From: Streptomyces sp. GS7
Lineage (GTDB): Bacteria > Actinomycetota > Actinomycetes > Streptomycetales > Streptomycetaceae
Direction: 5' to 3'
Length of the DNA stretch: 64,000 bases
Assembly (NCBI RefSeq): GCF_009834125.1
Contig: NZ_CP047146.1
Span: forward strand, 6,813,501-6,877,500
Below the pieces are notes generated by a model that was not told the origin of the DNA, did no database searches, and saw only the letters and a program-made list of their open reading frames with translations. A program made the position numbers and the translations under genes. Positions 15,728-24,454 of the stretch are shown here, piece by piece (positions within the stretch are counted from its first letter, which is position 1; each line of letters opens with the position of its first letter).

Positions 15728-17684
15728 GACCAGTCTGACCGAGCGGCTGCTGTTCGACAGCGGCGCCATCGAGCGGCTCGGCAGCGTGGACGCCGGCGAC
15801 ACCCGTACGGACACCGGTGACCTGGAGCGGCAGCGCGGTATCACCATCCGCTCCGCCGTCGCCTCCTTCACCGCCGGCGACGTGCAGATCAACCTCATCG
15901 ACACCCCTGGCCACGCCGACTTCATCGCCGAGGTCGAACGCGCCCTCGGGGTGCTCGACGGCGCCGTGCTGGTGCTGTCCGCCGTGGAGGGCGTACAGGC
16001 CGGAACGCGGCTGCTGATGAGGACGCTGCGGCGGCTGCGGCTGCCGACACTGCTCTTCGTCAACAAGATCGACCGGGTCGGCGCCCGGGGCGACGCGCTG
16101 CTGGCGGACATCCGCCGCGGCCTCGCCCCGGTCGCCGTCCCGATGACGGCCGTGACCGGGCTCGGCACTCCCCGGGCGCGCGCGAGCGCGCACCCGCTGA
16201 CCGACCCGCTGGTCCGCGAGCGGATCGCCGAGGTGGTCGCGGAGGCGGACGACGCGGTGCTGGCGCGGCTGGTCGACGGCGGGGCGCCGTCCGCCGGGCA
16301 GCTGCGCGCCGCGCTGGCCGCCCGGACCGCGGACGGCTCGCTGCACCCGGTGTACTTCGGGTCGGCGCTCGGCGGGCAGGGCGTCGACGCGCTGATCGCG
16401 GGCATGGCCGGGCTGATCCCGCCGGCGCCGGTGCGGTCCGGCGGCGGGCCACGCGGCACCGTGTTCGCCGTGCGGCAGCCGCCGGGCGGCGAGCGGACGG
16501 CCCATGTCCGGCTGTACGAGGGCGAGTTGCGGCCGCGGCAGCGGGTCGTGCTGCACCGCCGCACCGCGGACGGCGGCAGCACGGCGCTGGCCGGGCGGAT
16601 CACCGGACTCGACGTCGTCGGCCGGCCGCCGGGAGACGGCGGGCCGCTCACCGCGGGCAACATCGCGGTACTGCGCGGACTGCCCGGCATCCGGACCGGC
16701 GACCGGCTCGGGACGCCGCTCCCGGACTCCGGCGCCGGTGGCCGTGGGGGCGACGCCCGGTCCGGCGGGCAGGGTGACCTCGGCCTCTTCGCCGCGCCCA
16801 CCCTGGAGACCCTCGTCCGGGCCCGGAACCCGGCGCGCGCCGCCGCGCTGCGAGCCGCGCTGCTGGCCCTCGCCGACCAGGACCCGCTGCTCCAGGCGCG
16901 GCCCGCGGACGGCGGCGCGACCTCGCTGCTGCTGCACGGCGAGGTGCAGAAGGAGATCATCGCGGCGACGCTGCTTCAGGAGTACGGCGTCGAGGCGGAG
17001 TTCGCGCCGAGCCGGGTGGTGTGCTTCGAGCGGCCGTGCGGGACCGGCGAGGCGTGCCACGAGATCGCCCGGCGCGGCCACACCGGGCCGTGGGCGACCG
17101 TCGGCCTGCGGGTCGAGCCGGGCCCCCGCGGCTCCGGCCCGGTGTTCGCGTACGAGACCGAACTGGGCGCGCTGCCGCACGGCTTCCACCAGGCCGTCGA
17201 GGAGACCGCCCTGGCGACGCTTCGGCGCGGGCCGCGGGGGCTGGCGGTGACCGACTGCCGGGTGGTGCTGACCCGTTCCGGATTCGTCGGGCCGGTGAGC
17301 GTCGCGGGGCACTTCCGTACGGTCACGTCCGCCGTCCTGCTGCGGGCACTTGGCCGTGCGGGCACCCGGATCCACGAGCCGTACCACGCGTTCGAGGCGG
17401 AGCTGCCGTTCGACGCGCTCGCCCCGGTGGCCGCGCGGCTGGGGGCGCTGGGCGCGGAGATAGGTGAGACCTCCGCCGAGACCTCAGGGGGGCGGCCGAT
17501 GTGGCTGGTCGGCGGGGTGGTCCCGGCGCGCCGGGTGCGGGCCTGTGAGGCGGCGCTGCCGGGGCTGACGCACGGGGAAGGGGTCTGGACGTCCGCCCCG
17601 TCGGGGGACCGGCCGGTGCGGGGCGAGGGCGCCTGGTGCCTGCCGGCGGGACCGGAGGGCGAGGGAACGGGTCGGGGAGCCTAG
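15666..17684 (+). CDS. Otr(A)/Tet(M)-like ribosomal protection GTPase
   Basis: A 672-residue translation-factor GTPase related to EF-G. G1 is AHVDAGKTS (residues 15-23), followed by RQRGITIRSA (switch I/G2), DTPGHADF (G3) and NKID (G4). Domains II-V follow, with the long domain IV loop characteristic of this group. The closest family I recognise is the Streptomyces tetracycline-protection protein Otr(A), whose members release tetracycline from the ribosome by GTP hydrolysis. Many Streptomyces carry such genes without a tetracycline cluster, so the true ligand may be another ribosome inhibitor. The RBS GAGGAA lies 10 bases upstream, inside the attenuator stem. Inducible control by stalling is inferred. 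Confidence 0.88.
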   Translation: MALSPSHTLNIGILAHVDAGKTSLTERLLFDSGAIERLGSVDAGDTRTDTGDLERQRGITIRSAVASFTAGDVQINLIDTPGHADFIAEVERALGVLDGAVLVLSAVEGVQAGTRLLMRTLRRLRLPTLLFVNKIDRVGARGDALLADIRRGLAPVAVPMTAVTGLGTPRARASAHPLTDPLVRERIAEVVAEADDAVLARLVDGGAPSAGQLRAALAARTADGSLHPVYFGSALGGQGVDALIAGMAGLIPPAPVRSGGGPRGTVFAVRQPPGGERTAHVRLYEGELRPRQRVVLHRRTADGGSTALAGRITGLDVVGRPPGDGGPLTAGNIAVLRGLPGIRTGDRLGTPLPDSGAGGRGGDARSGGQGDLGLFAAPTLETLVRARNPARAAALRAALLALADQDPLLQARPADGGATSLLLHGEVQKEIIAATLLQEYGVEAEFAPSRVVCFERPCGTGEACHEIARRGHTGPWATVGLRVEPGPRGSGPVFAYETELGALPHGFHQAVEETALATLRRGPRGLAVTDCRVVLTRSGFVGPVSVAGHFRTVTSAVLLRALGRAGTRIHEPYHAFEAELPFDALAPVAARLGALGAEIGETSAETSGGRPMWLVGGVVPARRVRACEAALPGLTHGEGVWTSAPSGDRPVRGEGAWCLPAGPEGEGTGRGA

Positions 17685-17711
17685 GGCCTTTCCGACCCCG
17701 GCCCACCGGAC
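17683..17711. repeat. 29-bp dispersed intergenic repeat, copy 1
   Basis: This sequence, spanning the end of the GTPase gene and the convergent gap, is the reverse complement of 29933-29961 with only one mismatch, and matches 29969-29997 at 25 of 29 bases. All copies lie at convergent gene ends, which suggests a mobile or shared terminator module. Confidence 0.6.
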
Positions 17712-17754
17712 GGGCTCTGGTCGGGCGGCCGGTCCGGACGGTCCGGGCGGTCCC

Positions 17755-18291
17755 TCAACGCTCCGTCAGGACGTAGTCCACCTGCCCGAAGCGGATGTGG
17801 TCGCCCGGCCCGACCGGTATCTCGCCCACCACCCGGCGCCCGTTGACGCAGGTGCCGTTGGTGGAGCCGAGGTCGCGCAGCATCCAGCCCTTGCCCTCGC
17901 TGCGCAGTTCGGCGTGGTTGCGGGAGACGGTCTCGTGGTTGAGCCGCAGCCCGACGCCCGGCGCCCGTCCGATCAGCAGCGGGAAGGGACCGGGCTCCGG
18001 CAGCATCAGCTTCGGCAGCCGCTCCGTACGCCATGCCCTGCGCACCCGGATGTGGAACGCCGACACCCGGCCGACCATCCGCAGCACCACGCCCTGGATC
18101 TTGCCGCGGCTCTCCAAGTCGGCGGTGGCCAGGGAAAGTTCGGACTGCTGCTGGGCGGACAGGACGAGTTCCAGCCGCCGGAGAAAGGTGTCCTGGGACA
18201 GCCGTCCCTGCGCCGCGCCGTCACGCAGCAGCTCAAGGGCGCGTTCCCGGTCGGCGTCCGAGGGCCGCGCGGGGAACTGGAGCGAAGTCAT
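17755..18291 (-). CDS. DUF1707 and FHA domain protein
   Basis: 178 residues. Residues 5-60 are a DUF1707 helical domain (RPSDADRERALELLRDGAAQGRL...EFLRRLE-type pattern), common in actinobacterial signalling proteins. Residues about 95-178 form an FHA domain with the phosphothreonine-binding residues GRAPGVGLRL, SRNHAEL and DLGSTNGTCVNG (Arg, Ser, His, Asn). There is no membrane segment. It should bind phosphothreonine peptides produced by Ser/Thr kinases. The two-domain arrangement and small size suggest an adaptor. Its partner kinase is not in this window. Confidence 0.85.
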   Translation of the reverse strand: MTSLQFPARPSDADRERALELLRDGAAQGRLSQDTFLRRLELVLSAQQQSELSLATADLESRGKIQGVVLRMVGRVSAFHIRVRRAWRTERLPKLMLPEPGPFPLLIGRAPGVGLRLNHETVSRNHAELRSEGKGWMLRDLGSTNGTCVNGRRVVGEIPVGPGDHIRFGQVDYVLTER

Positions 18292-18512
18292 ACCGTGATT
18301 CTCCGGTCCCGTTGAGCCGGTGTCCAGGCGATGTGGGTGCGGTGGGCGGCGGCGGTCGCGGCGGGGCCGCGGCGCGGCTCGCCGGAACGGCCCAGCGCAC
18401 CGGCCCGATACCGGCCCGCCGCGCCACGTCGCACTGTCGGGCGGCGCGGCGACGTGCTTTCGTCGTGGGGGCCGGGGCGTTCCCGGCCGGGAGCGAACGA
18501 AGGAGGACAGCC

Positions 18513-20348
18513 GTGCTGTTCGAGGTGTGGGCGCCGGACGCCGGGCGGGTCGCTCTCCAGTGGGCGGGTGACCGGTCCGCCGAACCGGCCGTCCCGTTGG
18601 CGCGCGAGGCCGGCCGCGCCGGCTGGTGGCGCGCCGAGGCGCCGGCCCGGCACGGCGACCGCTACGCCTTCCGGATCGACGGCGGCCCGCCGCGCCCCGA
18701 CCCGCGGGCCGCCCGGCTGCCGGACGGCCCCGGCGGGCCCGGCGCGGTCGTCGAGCACGGCCGGTTCGCCTGGCGGCATCCCTGGCCCGGCCGCCCGCTG
18801 CCCGGCGCGGTCCTCTACGAGCTGCACATCGGGACGTTCACCCCCGAGGGCACCTTCGACGCCGCCGCGGCCCGCCTCGGCCACCTCGCCGGCCTGGGCA
18901 TCACCCATGTCTCCCTGATGCCGGTCTGCCCGTTCCCCGGCACCCACGGGTGGGGCTACGACGGGATCGCCCCCTGGGCGGTGCACGAGCCGTACGGCGG
19001 ACCGGACGGCCTCAAGCGCTTCGTGGACGCGGCGCACGGCCACGGCCTCGGCGTCGTCCTCGACGTGGTCCACAACCACCTCGGCCCGTCCGGCAACCAT
19101 CTCCCGGAATTCGGGCCGTACTTCACCGGCACCCACCACACCCCGTGGGGCGCGGCGGTCAATCTGGACGCCCCCGGCTCCGACGAGGTGCGCCGCTACC
19201 TCGTCGGCAGCGCGCTGGGCTGGCTGCGCGACTACCGCGTCGACGGGCTCCGGCTGGACGCCGTGCACGCCCTGCACGACGGCCGCGCCCGGCACTTCCT
19301 GGCCGAACTGTCCGCCGCCGTGGACGCGCTGGCGGGGCATCTGCGCCGTCCGCTGTTCCTGGTCGCCGAGTCCGACCTCAACGATCCGCGCACCACCGCA
19401 CCGCGTACCAACGGCGGGCACGGCCTGCACGCCCAGTGGAACGACGACTTCCACCACGCCCTGCACACCGCGCTGACCGGCGAATCGCACGGCTATTACG
19501 CGGACTTCGCGCGCGCCCCGCTCGCCGCCCTCGCCAAGACGCTGACCGGCGGCTTCTTCCACGACGGCAGCTACTCCGGCTTCCGCGGCCGGGCCCACGG
19601 CGCACCGCTCGACCTGCGGGCGACGCCGCCGTACCGGCTGCTCGGCTACGCCCAGACCCACGACCAGATCGGCAACCGCGCGCTCGGCGACCGGCTCACC
19701 GCCCACCTCTCCCCCGGACTGCTCGCCTGCGGCGCCGCGCTGGTGGCGTGCGCACCGTTCACGCCGATGCTGTTCATGGGCGAGGAGTGGGGGGCGCGTA
19801 CGCCCTGGCAGTACTTCACCGACCACACGGACCCGGAGCTGGCGGAGGCCGTACGGGCCGGGCGGCGGCGGGAGTTCGCCGCCCAGGAGGGCGGCGCGGC
19901 AGCCAAGGGGGGCGGCCCCGCCGCCGACTGGCCGGACCCGCAGGATCCGGCCACCCGCGACCGCTGCGTCCTGGACTGGACCGAGCCCGCCGCCGCGCCG
20001 CACGCCGCGCTGCTGGCCTGGTACCGCACCCTGCTCGCGCTGCGCCGCGACCATCCCGCGCTGACCGACCCGGATCCGGCCCGCACCCGGGTCACCTACG
20101 ACGAGGAGGCCCGCTGGCTGCTGCTGCGCCGCGGCCCGCTCGCGCTGGCGGTCAACCTCGCGGCGACCGGTACGGCCGCCGTACCGGTCGCCGGGGCGGC
20201 CCGGACGGCGGCGGCCCGGACGCCGGCGTTCCGGGCGCTGGCGGGCTGGCCGGAGCCCCGGCTTCCGGACGGCGACGGGGTGCTGCGGCTGGCGGCGGAG
20301 TCGGTGACGGTGGTGGAGGCGGCGGTGGATGTGGATGTCGCGGAGTAG
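18513..20348 (+). CDS. treZ: Malto-oligosyltrehalose trehalohydrolase TreZ
   Basis: A 611-residue GH13 enzyme that cuts trehalose from the end made by TreY. The N-terminal beta-sandwich (LFEVWAPDAGRVALQW) precedes the barrel with LYELHIGTFTPEGTF, LDVVHNH (region I), VDGLRLDAVHAL (II, nucleophile), LVAESDLND (III, Glu) and AQTHDQIGNR (IV). The GTG at 18513 is chosen because AAGGAGG lies just upstream and the domain begins directly. treY is 5.5 kb away on the same strand, separated by unrelated genes, so the pair is not an operon here. Confidence 0.94.
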   Translation: MLFEVWAPDAGRVALQWAGDRSAEPAVPLAREAGRAGWWRAEAPARHGDRYAFRIDGGPPRPDPRAARLPDGPGGPGAVVEHGRFAWRHPWPGRPLPGAVLYELHIGTFTPEGTFDAAAARLGHLAGLGITHVSLMPVCPFPGTHGWGYDGIAPWAVHEPYGGPDGLKRFVDAAHGHGLGVVLDVVHNHLGPSGNHLPEFGPYFTGTHHTPWGAAVNLDAPGSDEVRRYLVGSALGWLRDYRVDGLRLDAVHALHDGRARHFLAELSAAVDALAGHLRRPLFLVAESDLNDPRTTAPRTNGGHGLHAQWNDDFHHALHTALTGESHGYYADFARAPLAALAKTLTGGFFHDGSYSGFRGRAHGAPLDLRATPPYRLLGYAQTHDQIGNRALGDRLTAHLSPGLLACGAALVACAPFTPMLFMGEEWGARTPWQYFTDHTDPELAEAVRAGRRREFAAQEGGAAAKGGGPAADWPDPQDPATRDRCVLDWTEPAAAPHAALLAWYRTLLALRRDHPALTDPDPARTRVTYDEEARWLLLRRGPLALAVNLAATGTAAVPVAGAARTAAARTPAFRALAGWPEPRLPDGDGVLRLAAESVTVVEAAVDVDVAE

Positions 20349-20411
20349 CGCCCGCGCACCCGGCGGCGAGCACTCCACGCCGCGCCGGATCGTCCATCCC
20401 CTCCCTATGTG

Positions 20412-20428
20412 ATGGACACTATGTCCAT
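20412..20428. promoter_or_regulatory. Perfect 7-bp dyad at the PucR-family gene start
   Basis: ATGGACA-CTA-TGTCCAT is a perfect inverted repeat overlapping four alternative start codons of the PucR gene (GTG 20409, ATG 20412, 20421, 20427). It is well placed for autorepression by blocking polymerase or ribosome access. That it is the protein's own site is inferred from position only. Confidence 0.5.
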
Positions 20429-22034
20429 GCCTCTGCGAATCTCGGACCTGCTGGACCGGCCCGGCCTGCATCTGGCGGTGGCCTACGACGTACCGCCGGA
20501 GCTGCTGGCGCGCACCGTCGAGGCCGCGACCGTGTCCGATCTGCCGGCCCCGGGGAAGTGGCTCCAGGGCGGTGAGCTGCTGATGACCATCGGCCTGCTG
20601 CTGCCGATGGAACCGGCGGCCTGCCGGGCGTACGTCCGGGACGTGGCCGAGGGGGGCGCGGCCTGCCTGGCGCTCGGGCTCGGGCAGGGGCTCCCGTACG
20701 AGGCGGCTCCGGAGCCACTGGTCACGGCGGCCAGGGAAGCCGGCCTGCCGCTGCTGACGGTGCCGGACGAGGTGCCGTTCATCGCCGTCACCAAGGCGGT
20801 CTTCGACGCCCGCGCCGACGAGCAGCGCGAGGTGCTGCACCGGGCGTTCGCCACCCAGCGGCGGCTGACGGCCGCGGCGGCGACCAGCGACGGGCTGCAG
20901 CCGATGCTGGAGGAGTGGACCGCCGCCACCGGTGTCGGCGCGACCGTCCTGGACCCGCTGGGGCGGCAGCTGGCGGCCGGTGAGCCGGCGGCGCGGGCAC
21001 CGCTGGCGCAGGCCCGCGATCTGATAGAGCGGGTCGCCGCCCGCGGGCTGCGCGGCAGCGCGTCGAGCACCGCCGGCGGGCAGCAGCTGGAGGTGCAGCC
21101 GCTGGGCGCCCGCCGGCTGCGCGGGCTGCTGCTGCTCACCGGCCGCCCGGACGACGCCGCCCGCTCCGTCGTCCCGGGGCTGATCTCGCTGCTTTCCCTG
21201 GAGCTGGAGCGGCGCCATCTGCGCGACGAGCCGGAGCGGCGGCGCCGGTCGGCGCTGCTGTCGGAACTGCTGGCGGACGAGGACCTGCCGGCGGACCGGG
21301 CCCGGGACCTGCTCGCCTCGGCGGGCCTGACCGCGGAACGGGTGCGGGGGGTCGTGGTGGAGGCCGCGCCGCCGGGGGCGCGGCCCGGCGGCCCGCCGCC
21401 AGAGGCCGGGGCGGCCGAGGGCGCCGCACAGGAGACGGCCGCCGATCTGGCGCTGGCGATGCCCGGCGGGCTGGTCCGGGTGGCCGCCGGCCCGGCGTCG
21501 GTACCGGGCCCGGTCATCGAGGCGGTGGTGGGCGAGGAACTGGACATCCACGCGGTGCTCGACCGGTTCGCCCCGCACTGCCCGGCGGGCATCGGCCCGG
21601 CCGCCGCGCCGGAGGCGGTGCGGGTGTCGCTGCGCCAGGCGACCGGGCTGCTCGCCGTCAGCCGGAGCAGCGGCCGGCCCGCGGAGGCCCGGCAGAGCGA
21701 GGCCGCCCGGCTCCTGCTGGACCTGGGCGACCGCCGTACGCTGCACGGCTACGCCGATGCCGTGCTGGGCCCGCTGGACCTGGCGGACAACGGCGCGGAG
21801 CTGATCGCGACGCTCGCCGCCTGGCTGGAGACCGGCGGCGCCTGGGACGCCACCAGCCGCCGCCTCGGCGTGCACCGCCACACCGTGCGCAACCGCCTGG
21901 ACAAGGCCATGGACCTCACCGGGCGCCGCCTCGACGACCCCGACGACCGCTTCGACCTCTGGCTCGCCACCCGCATCCGCCGCGGCGGCGCCCCCGCCCC
22001 GGGGGACGGTGACGGGCCGGTGACGGCCCCATGA
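20427..22034 (+). CDS. PucR-family transcriptional regulator
   Basis: About 535 residues. The N-terminal PucR ligand domain (ISDLLDRPGLHLAVAYD, then LLMTIGLLLPMEPAAC) is followed by a GGDEF-like middle region and a C-terminal PucR HTH (TSRRLGVHRHTVRNRLDKAM). Family members respond to purines, polyamines or other nitrogen compounds and usually activate neighbouring catabolic genes. No such gene is adjacent here, since treZ lies upstream and a phosphoesterase downstream. Starts at 20409, 20412, 20421 and 20427 are all possible. I use the last because MPLRISDLL begins the conserved domain and the earlier codons lie in a dyad. Confidence 0.82.
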   Translation: MPLRISDLLDRPGLHLAVAYDVPPELLARTVEAATVSDLPAPGKWLQGGELLMTIGLLLPMEPAACRAYVRDVAEGGAACLALGLGQGLPYEAAPEPLVTAAREAGLPLLTVPDEVPFIAVTKAVFDARADEQREVLHRAFATQRRLTAAAATSDGLQPMLEEWTAATGVGATVLDPLGRQLAAGEPAARAPLAQARDLIERVAARGLRGSASSTAGGQQLEVQPLGARRLRGLLLLTGRPDDAARSVVPGLISLLSLELERRHLRDEPERRRRSALLSELLADEDLPADRARDLLASAGLTAERVRGVVVEAAPPGARPGGPPPEAGAAEGAAQETAADLALAMPGGLVRVAAGPASVPGPVIEAVVGEELDIHAVLDRFAPHCPAGIGPAAAPEAVRVSLRQATGLLAVSRSSGRPAEARQSEAARLLLDLGDRRTLHGYADAVLGPLDLADNGAELIATLAAWLETGGAWDATSRRLGVHRHTVRNRLDKAMDLTGRRLDDPDDRFDLWLATRIRRGGAPAPGDGDGPVTAP

Positions 22035-22107
22035 CGGCCCCGCGGCATCCTCCCCCGGAGGCCGGGCCGCGCTTCACTCTCCCCGCGTCACCGTCTTTAC
22101 TTCTGAG

Positions 22108-23025
22108 GTGACCTACGAGATCCGCACCTTCGCCCCCGGCGCCGAGCACGCCACCATCAGGCCGGCCCCCGCGTCCCGGGAGGGCCGGCTGGTCGCCGTC
22201 AGCGACCTGCACGTCCGGTACGAGGAGAACCGCGACATCGTCGAGCGTTTACGGCCGGAGTCCGACGAGGACTGGCTGCTGGTCGCCGGGGACGTCGGGG
22301 AGTACGAAGCCGATATCCGCTGGGCGCTCACCCTGCTGAGCGAACGGTTCGCCAAGGTGGTGTGGGTGCCGGGCAACCACGAGCTGTGGACCCCCGCCAA
22401 GGACCCCGTACAGCTGCGCGGGGTGGCCCGCTACGAGCATCTGGTCGGGATCTGCCGGGAGTTGGGCGTCCTCACCCCCGAGGACCCCTATCCGGTCTGG
22501 GAGGGCGCCGGCGGCCCGGTCGTCATCGCGCCGCTGTTCCTGCTCTACGACTACACCTTCCGGATGCCGGGGGCGGACACCAAGGAGAAGGCGCTGGCCC
22601 TCGCCGAGAAGGCCGGGGTGATCTGCACCGACGAGTACTTCCTCCACCCCGACCCCTATCCGACGCGCGAGGCGTGGTGCCGGGCCCGGCTGGCGGAGAC
22701 GGAGGCCCGGCTCGCCGCCCTCCCCGAGGATGCCGCGACCATTCTCGTCAACCACTGGCCGCTGGTCCGCGAACCCACCCGGCCCCTGTGGTATCCGGAG
22801 TTCGCCCTGTGGTGCGGCACCGAGGCCACCGCCGACTGGCCCCGCCGCTTCCGCGCCGCGTCCGTCGTCTACGGGCACCTGCACATCCCCCGCCTGATCA
22901 TCTCGGACGGTGTGCCGCACCAGGAGGTGTCACTGGGCTACCCTCGCGAATGGCGGCGCCGCTCCGGCTCCCCCGGCCGCCCGGTCCAGATCCTCCCCGT
23001 CGCGACCACCGGAGTCCCTGCGTGA
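22108..23025 (+). CDS. Calcineurin-like metallophosphoesterase
   Basis: 305 residues with the whole dimetal motif set: VSDLHVRYEEN (DxH), LLVAGDVGEYE (GD), WVPGNHELW (GNHE), LVNHWPL (H) and VYGHLHIPR (GHxH). A GTG start follows GAGG closely. The stop overlaps the GTG of the phosphopantetheinyl transferase gene by 4 bases (GTGA), so the two are translationally coupled. A link to carrier-protein metabolism, for instance removal of phosphopantetheine or cleavage of CoA by-products, is a reasonable inference but not shown by the sequence. No signal peptide, so cytoplasmic. Confidence 0.87.
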   Translation: MTYEIRTFAPGAEHATIRPAPASREGRLVAVSDLHVRYEENRDIVERLRPESDEDWLLVAGDVGEYEADIRWALTLLSERFAKVVWVPGNHELWTPAKDPVQLRGVARYEHLVGICRELGVLTPEDPYPVWEGAGGPVVIAPLFLLYDYTFRMPGADTKEKALALAEKAGVICTDEYFLHPDPYPTREAWCRARLAETEARLAALPEDAATILVNHWPLVREPTRPLWYPEFALWCGTEATADWPRRFRAASVVYGHLHIPRLIISDGVPHQEVSLGYPREWRRRSGSPGRPVQILPVATTGVPA

Positions 23026-23690
23026 TCGAGAAGCTGCTGCCCGCCCCGATATCCGCCGCCGAGTCCTTCCACGACGACCCGGTGGAGGAGATGTACCCGG
23101 AGGAGCGGGCCCTGGTCGCGAACGCCGTTCCCCATCGCCAGCGGGAGTTCGGCACCGTACGCAACTGCGCCCGCCGGGCGCTGGCCGCCTTCGGTGTCGC
23201 GCCGGCCCCGGTGCTCCCCGGGCCGGGCCGCGCCCCGCGCTGGCCGGCCGGCGTGGTCGGCGCGATGACCCACTGCACCGGCTACCGCGCCGCGGCGGTG
23301 GCCCGCGCGGCGGACGTCCGCGCGCTGGGCCTGGACGCGGAGCCGAACGAGCCCATCGACGACCCCGGCGTCCTCGACCTGGTGTCGCTCCCCGAGGAGC
23401 GCGACCAGATCGCCCGGCTCGCCACCCACCAGCCGGAGGTCTCCTGGGACCGGCTGGTCTTCAGCGCCAAGGAGAGCGTCTACAAGGCGTGGTACCCGCT
23501 CACCGGCCGCTGGCTGGGCTTCGAGGAGGCCCGGCTGACCCTCGACCCGACCGACGCCACGTTCACCGCCCGCCTCCTCGTCCCCGGCCCGGTCGTCGAC
23601 GGCCGGCGGCTGGACGAGTTCAGCGGCCGGTGGCTGATCGGGTCGGGCCTGGTGCTGACGGCGGTGACGGTACCGGCGGCGACGGGGTGA
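23022..23690 (+). CDS. 4'-phosphopantetheinyl transferase (Sfp type)
   Basis: 222 residues. It transfers the 4'-phosphopantetheine arm of CoA to a serine of carrier proteins in polyketide, non-ribosomal peptide or fatty acid synthases. The Mg2+ and CoA residues are visible: LGLDAEPNEP (Asp, Glu) and FSAKESVYKAWYPL (Lys-Glu and Lys). The size fits stand-alone Sfp/SVP enzymes. The GTG start overlaps the phosphoesterase stop. No carrier-protein gene or biosynthetic cluster is in the window, so it probably serves pathways elsewhere. Confidence 0.9.
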   Translation: MIEKLLPAPISAAESFHDDPVEEMYPEERALVANAVPHRQREFGTVRNCARRALAAFGVAPAPVLPGPGRAPRWPAGVVGAMTHCTGYRAAAVARAADVRALGLDAEPNEPIDDPGVLDLVSLPEERDQIARLATHQPEVSWDRLVFSAKESVYKAWYPLTGRWLGFEEARLTLDPTDATFTARLLVPGPVVDGRRLDEFSGRWLIGSGLVLTAVTVPAATG

Positions 23691-24028
23691 CCGGCCCGCT
23701 CCCCCGGCGCGGCGCACACCGCCCCGCCGGCCCCGGAGCAGGAGAAGACATCGTCAACTCGGCCCGCCGGCAATGCGGTTGGATCATCATGGCCGGGTGA
23801 GGCAAGGCGAAAACGGGCGCCTGTGGATCGCGCGGGCGGTGTGGTCGCCCCACTGCGCCCGCTCCTCCCGGCGAGCGGGCCGCACCGCCTCAGCGGATCA
23901 CACCGGCCGGCGGGCACCACGGACCGGGGCACGCCGACTCCCCCAGGACCACCGGGCCTTGCCTCCGACACACGCGCCTTACGCCCGCCGCTCCCGGCCG
24001 ACCACAGCTTCGTTCGCCGCCGGCCCGC
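23691..24028. other. Convergent gap between PPTase gene and msrB
   Basis: A 338-base convergent region that should hold two terminators. A GC-rich imperfect dyad around 23699-23745 is the best candidate. Short frames cross it, but their codon use is unlike the neighbouring genes and they have no RBS. Confidence 0.4.
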
Positions 24029-24436
24029 TCAGCCCTCGTCCGGGGCCAACCGCAGCGAGATCGAGTTGATGCAGTACCGCTGGTCCGTCGGGGTCGGGTA
24101 GCCCTCCCCCTCGAAGACATGGCCGAGGTGGGAGCCGCAGCGGGCGCAGCGGACCTCGGTGCGGGCCATGCCGTGGCTGCGGTCCTCCAGGAGTTCGACG
24201 GCGTCGGAGTCCTTGGGGTCGTAGAAGGAGGGCCAGCCGCAGTGGCTCTCGAACTTGGTGTCGGAGCGGAACAGTTCCGCGCCGCAGGCCCGGCAGGAGT
24301 AGACACCGGCGGTCTTGGTGTCGGTGTACTCGCCGACGAAGGCGGGCTCGGTGCCGGCCTGGCGCAGGACCTGGTATTCGGCGGGGGTCAGCTCGGCGCG
24401 CCACTGCTCGTCGGGCTTGTCGATCTCGTACGACAT
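24029..24436 (-). CDS. msrB: Peptide-methionine (R)-S-oxide reductase MsrB
   Basis: 135 residues, normal MsrB length. It reduces the R-epimer of methionine sulfoxide in proteins with thioredoxin. Zinc ligands Cys48/Cys51 and Cys97/Cys100 (CRAC, CARC) and the catalytic Cys122 in RYCINS are present, with the substrate residues HCGWPSF. There is no signal peptide, so it repairs cytoplasmic proteins. It follows murC closely on the same strand and is probably read from the same transcript. Confidence 0.95.
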   Translation of the reverse strand: MSYEIDKPDEQWRAELTPAEYQVLRQAGTEPAFVGEYTDTKTAGVYSCRACGAELFRSDTKFESHCGWPSFYDPKDSDAVELLEDRSHGMARTEVRCARCGSHLGHVFEGEGYPTPTDQRYCINSISLRLAPDEG

Positions 24437-24454
24437 CTGGGGTGCCTCCTCAGC

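Noticed and set aside
23773..24069. 98-codon plus-strand frame in the gap before msrB
   Set aside because: Arg/Ser/Pro-rich translation, no RBS, runs into the end of msrB antisense; judged non-coding.
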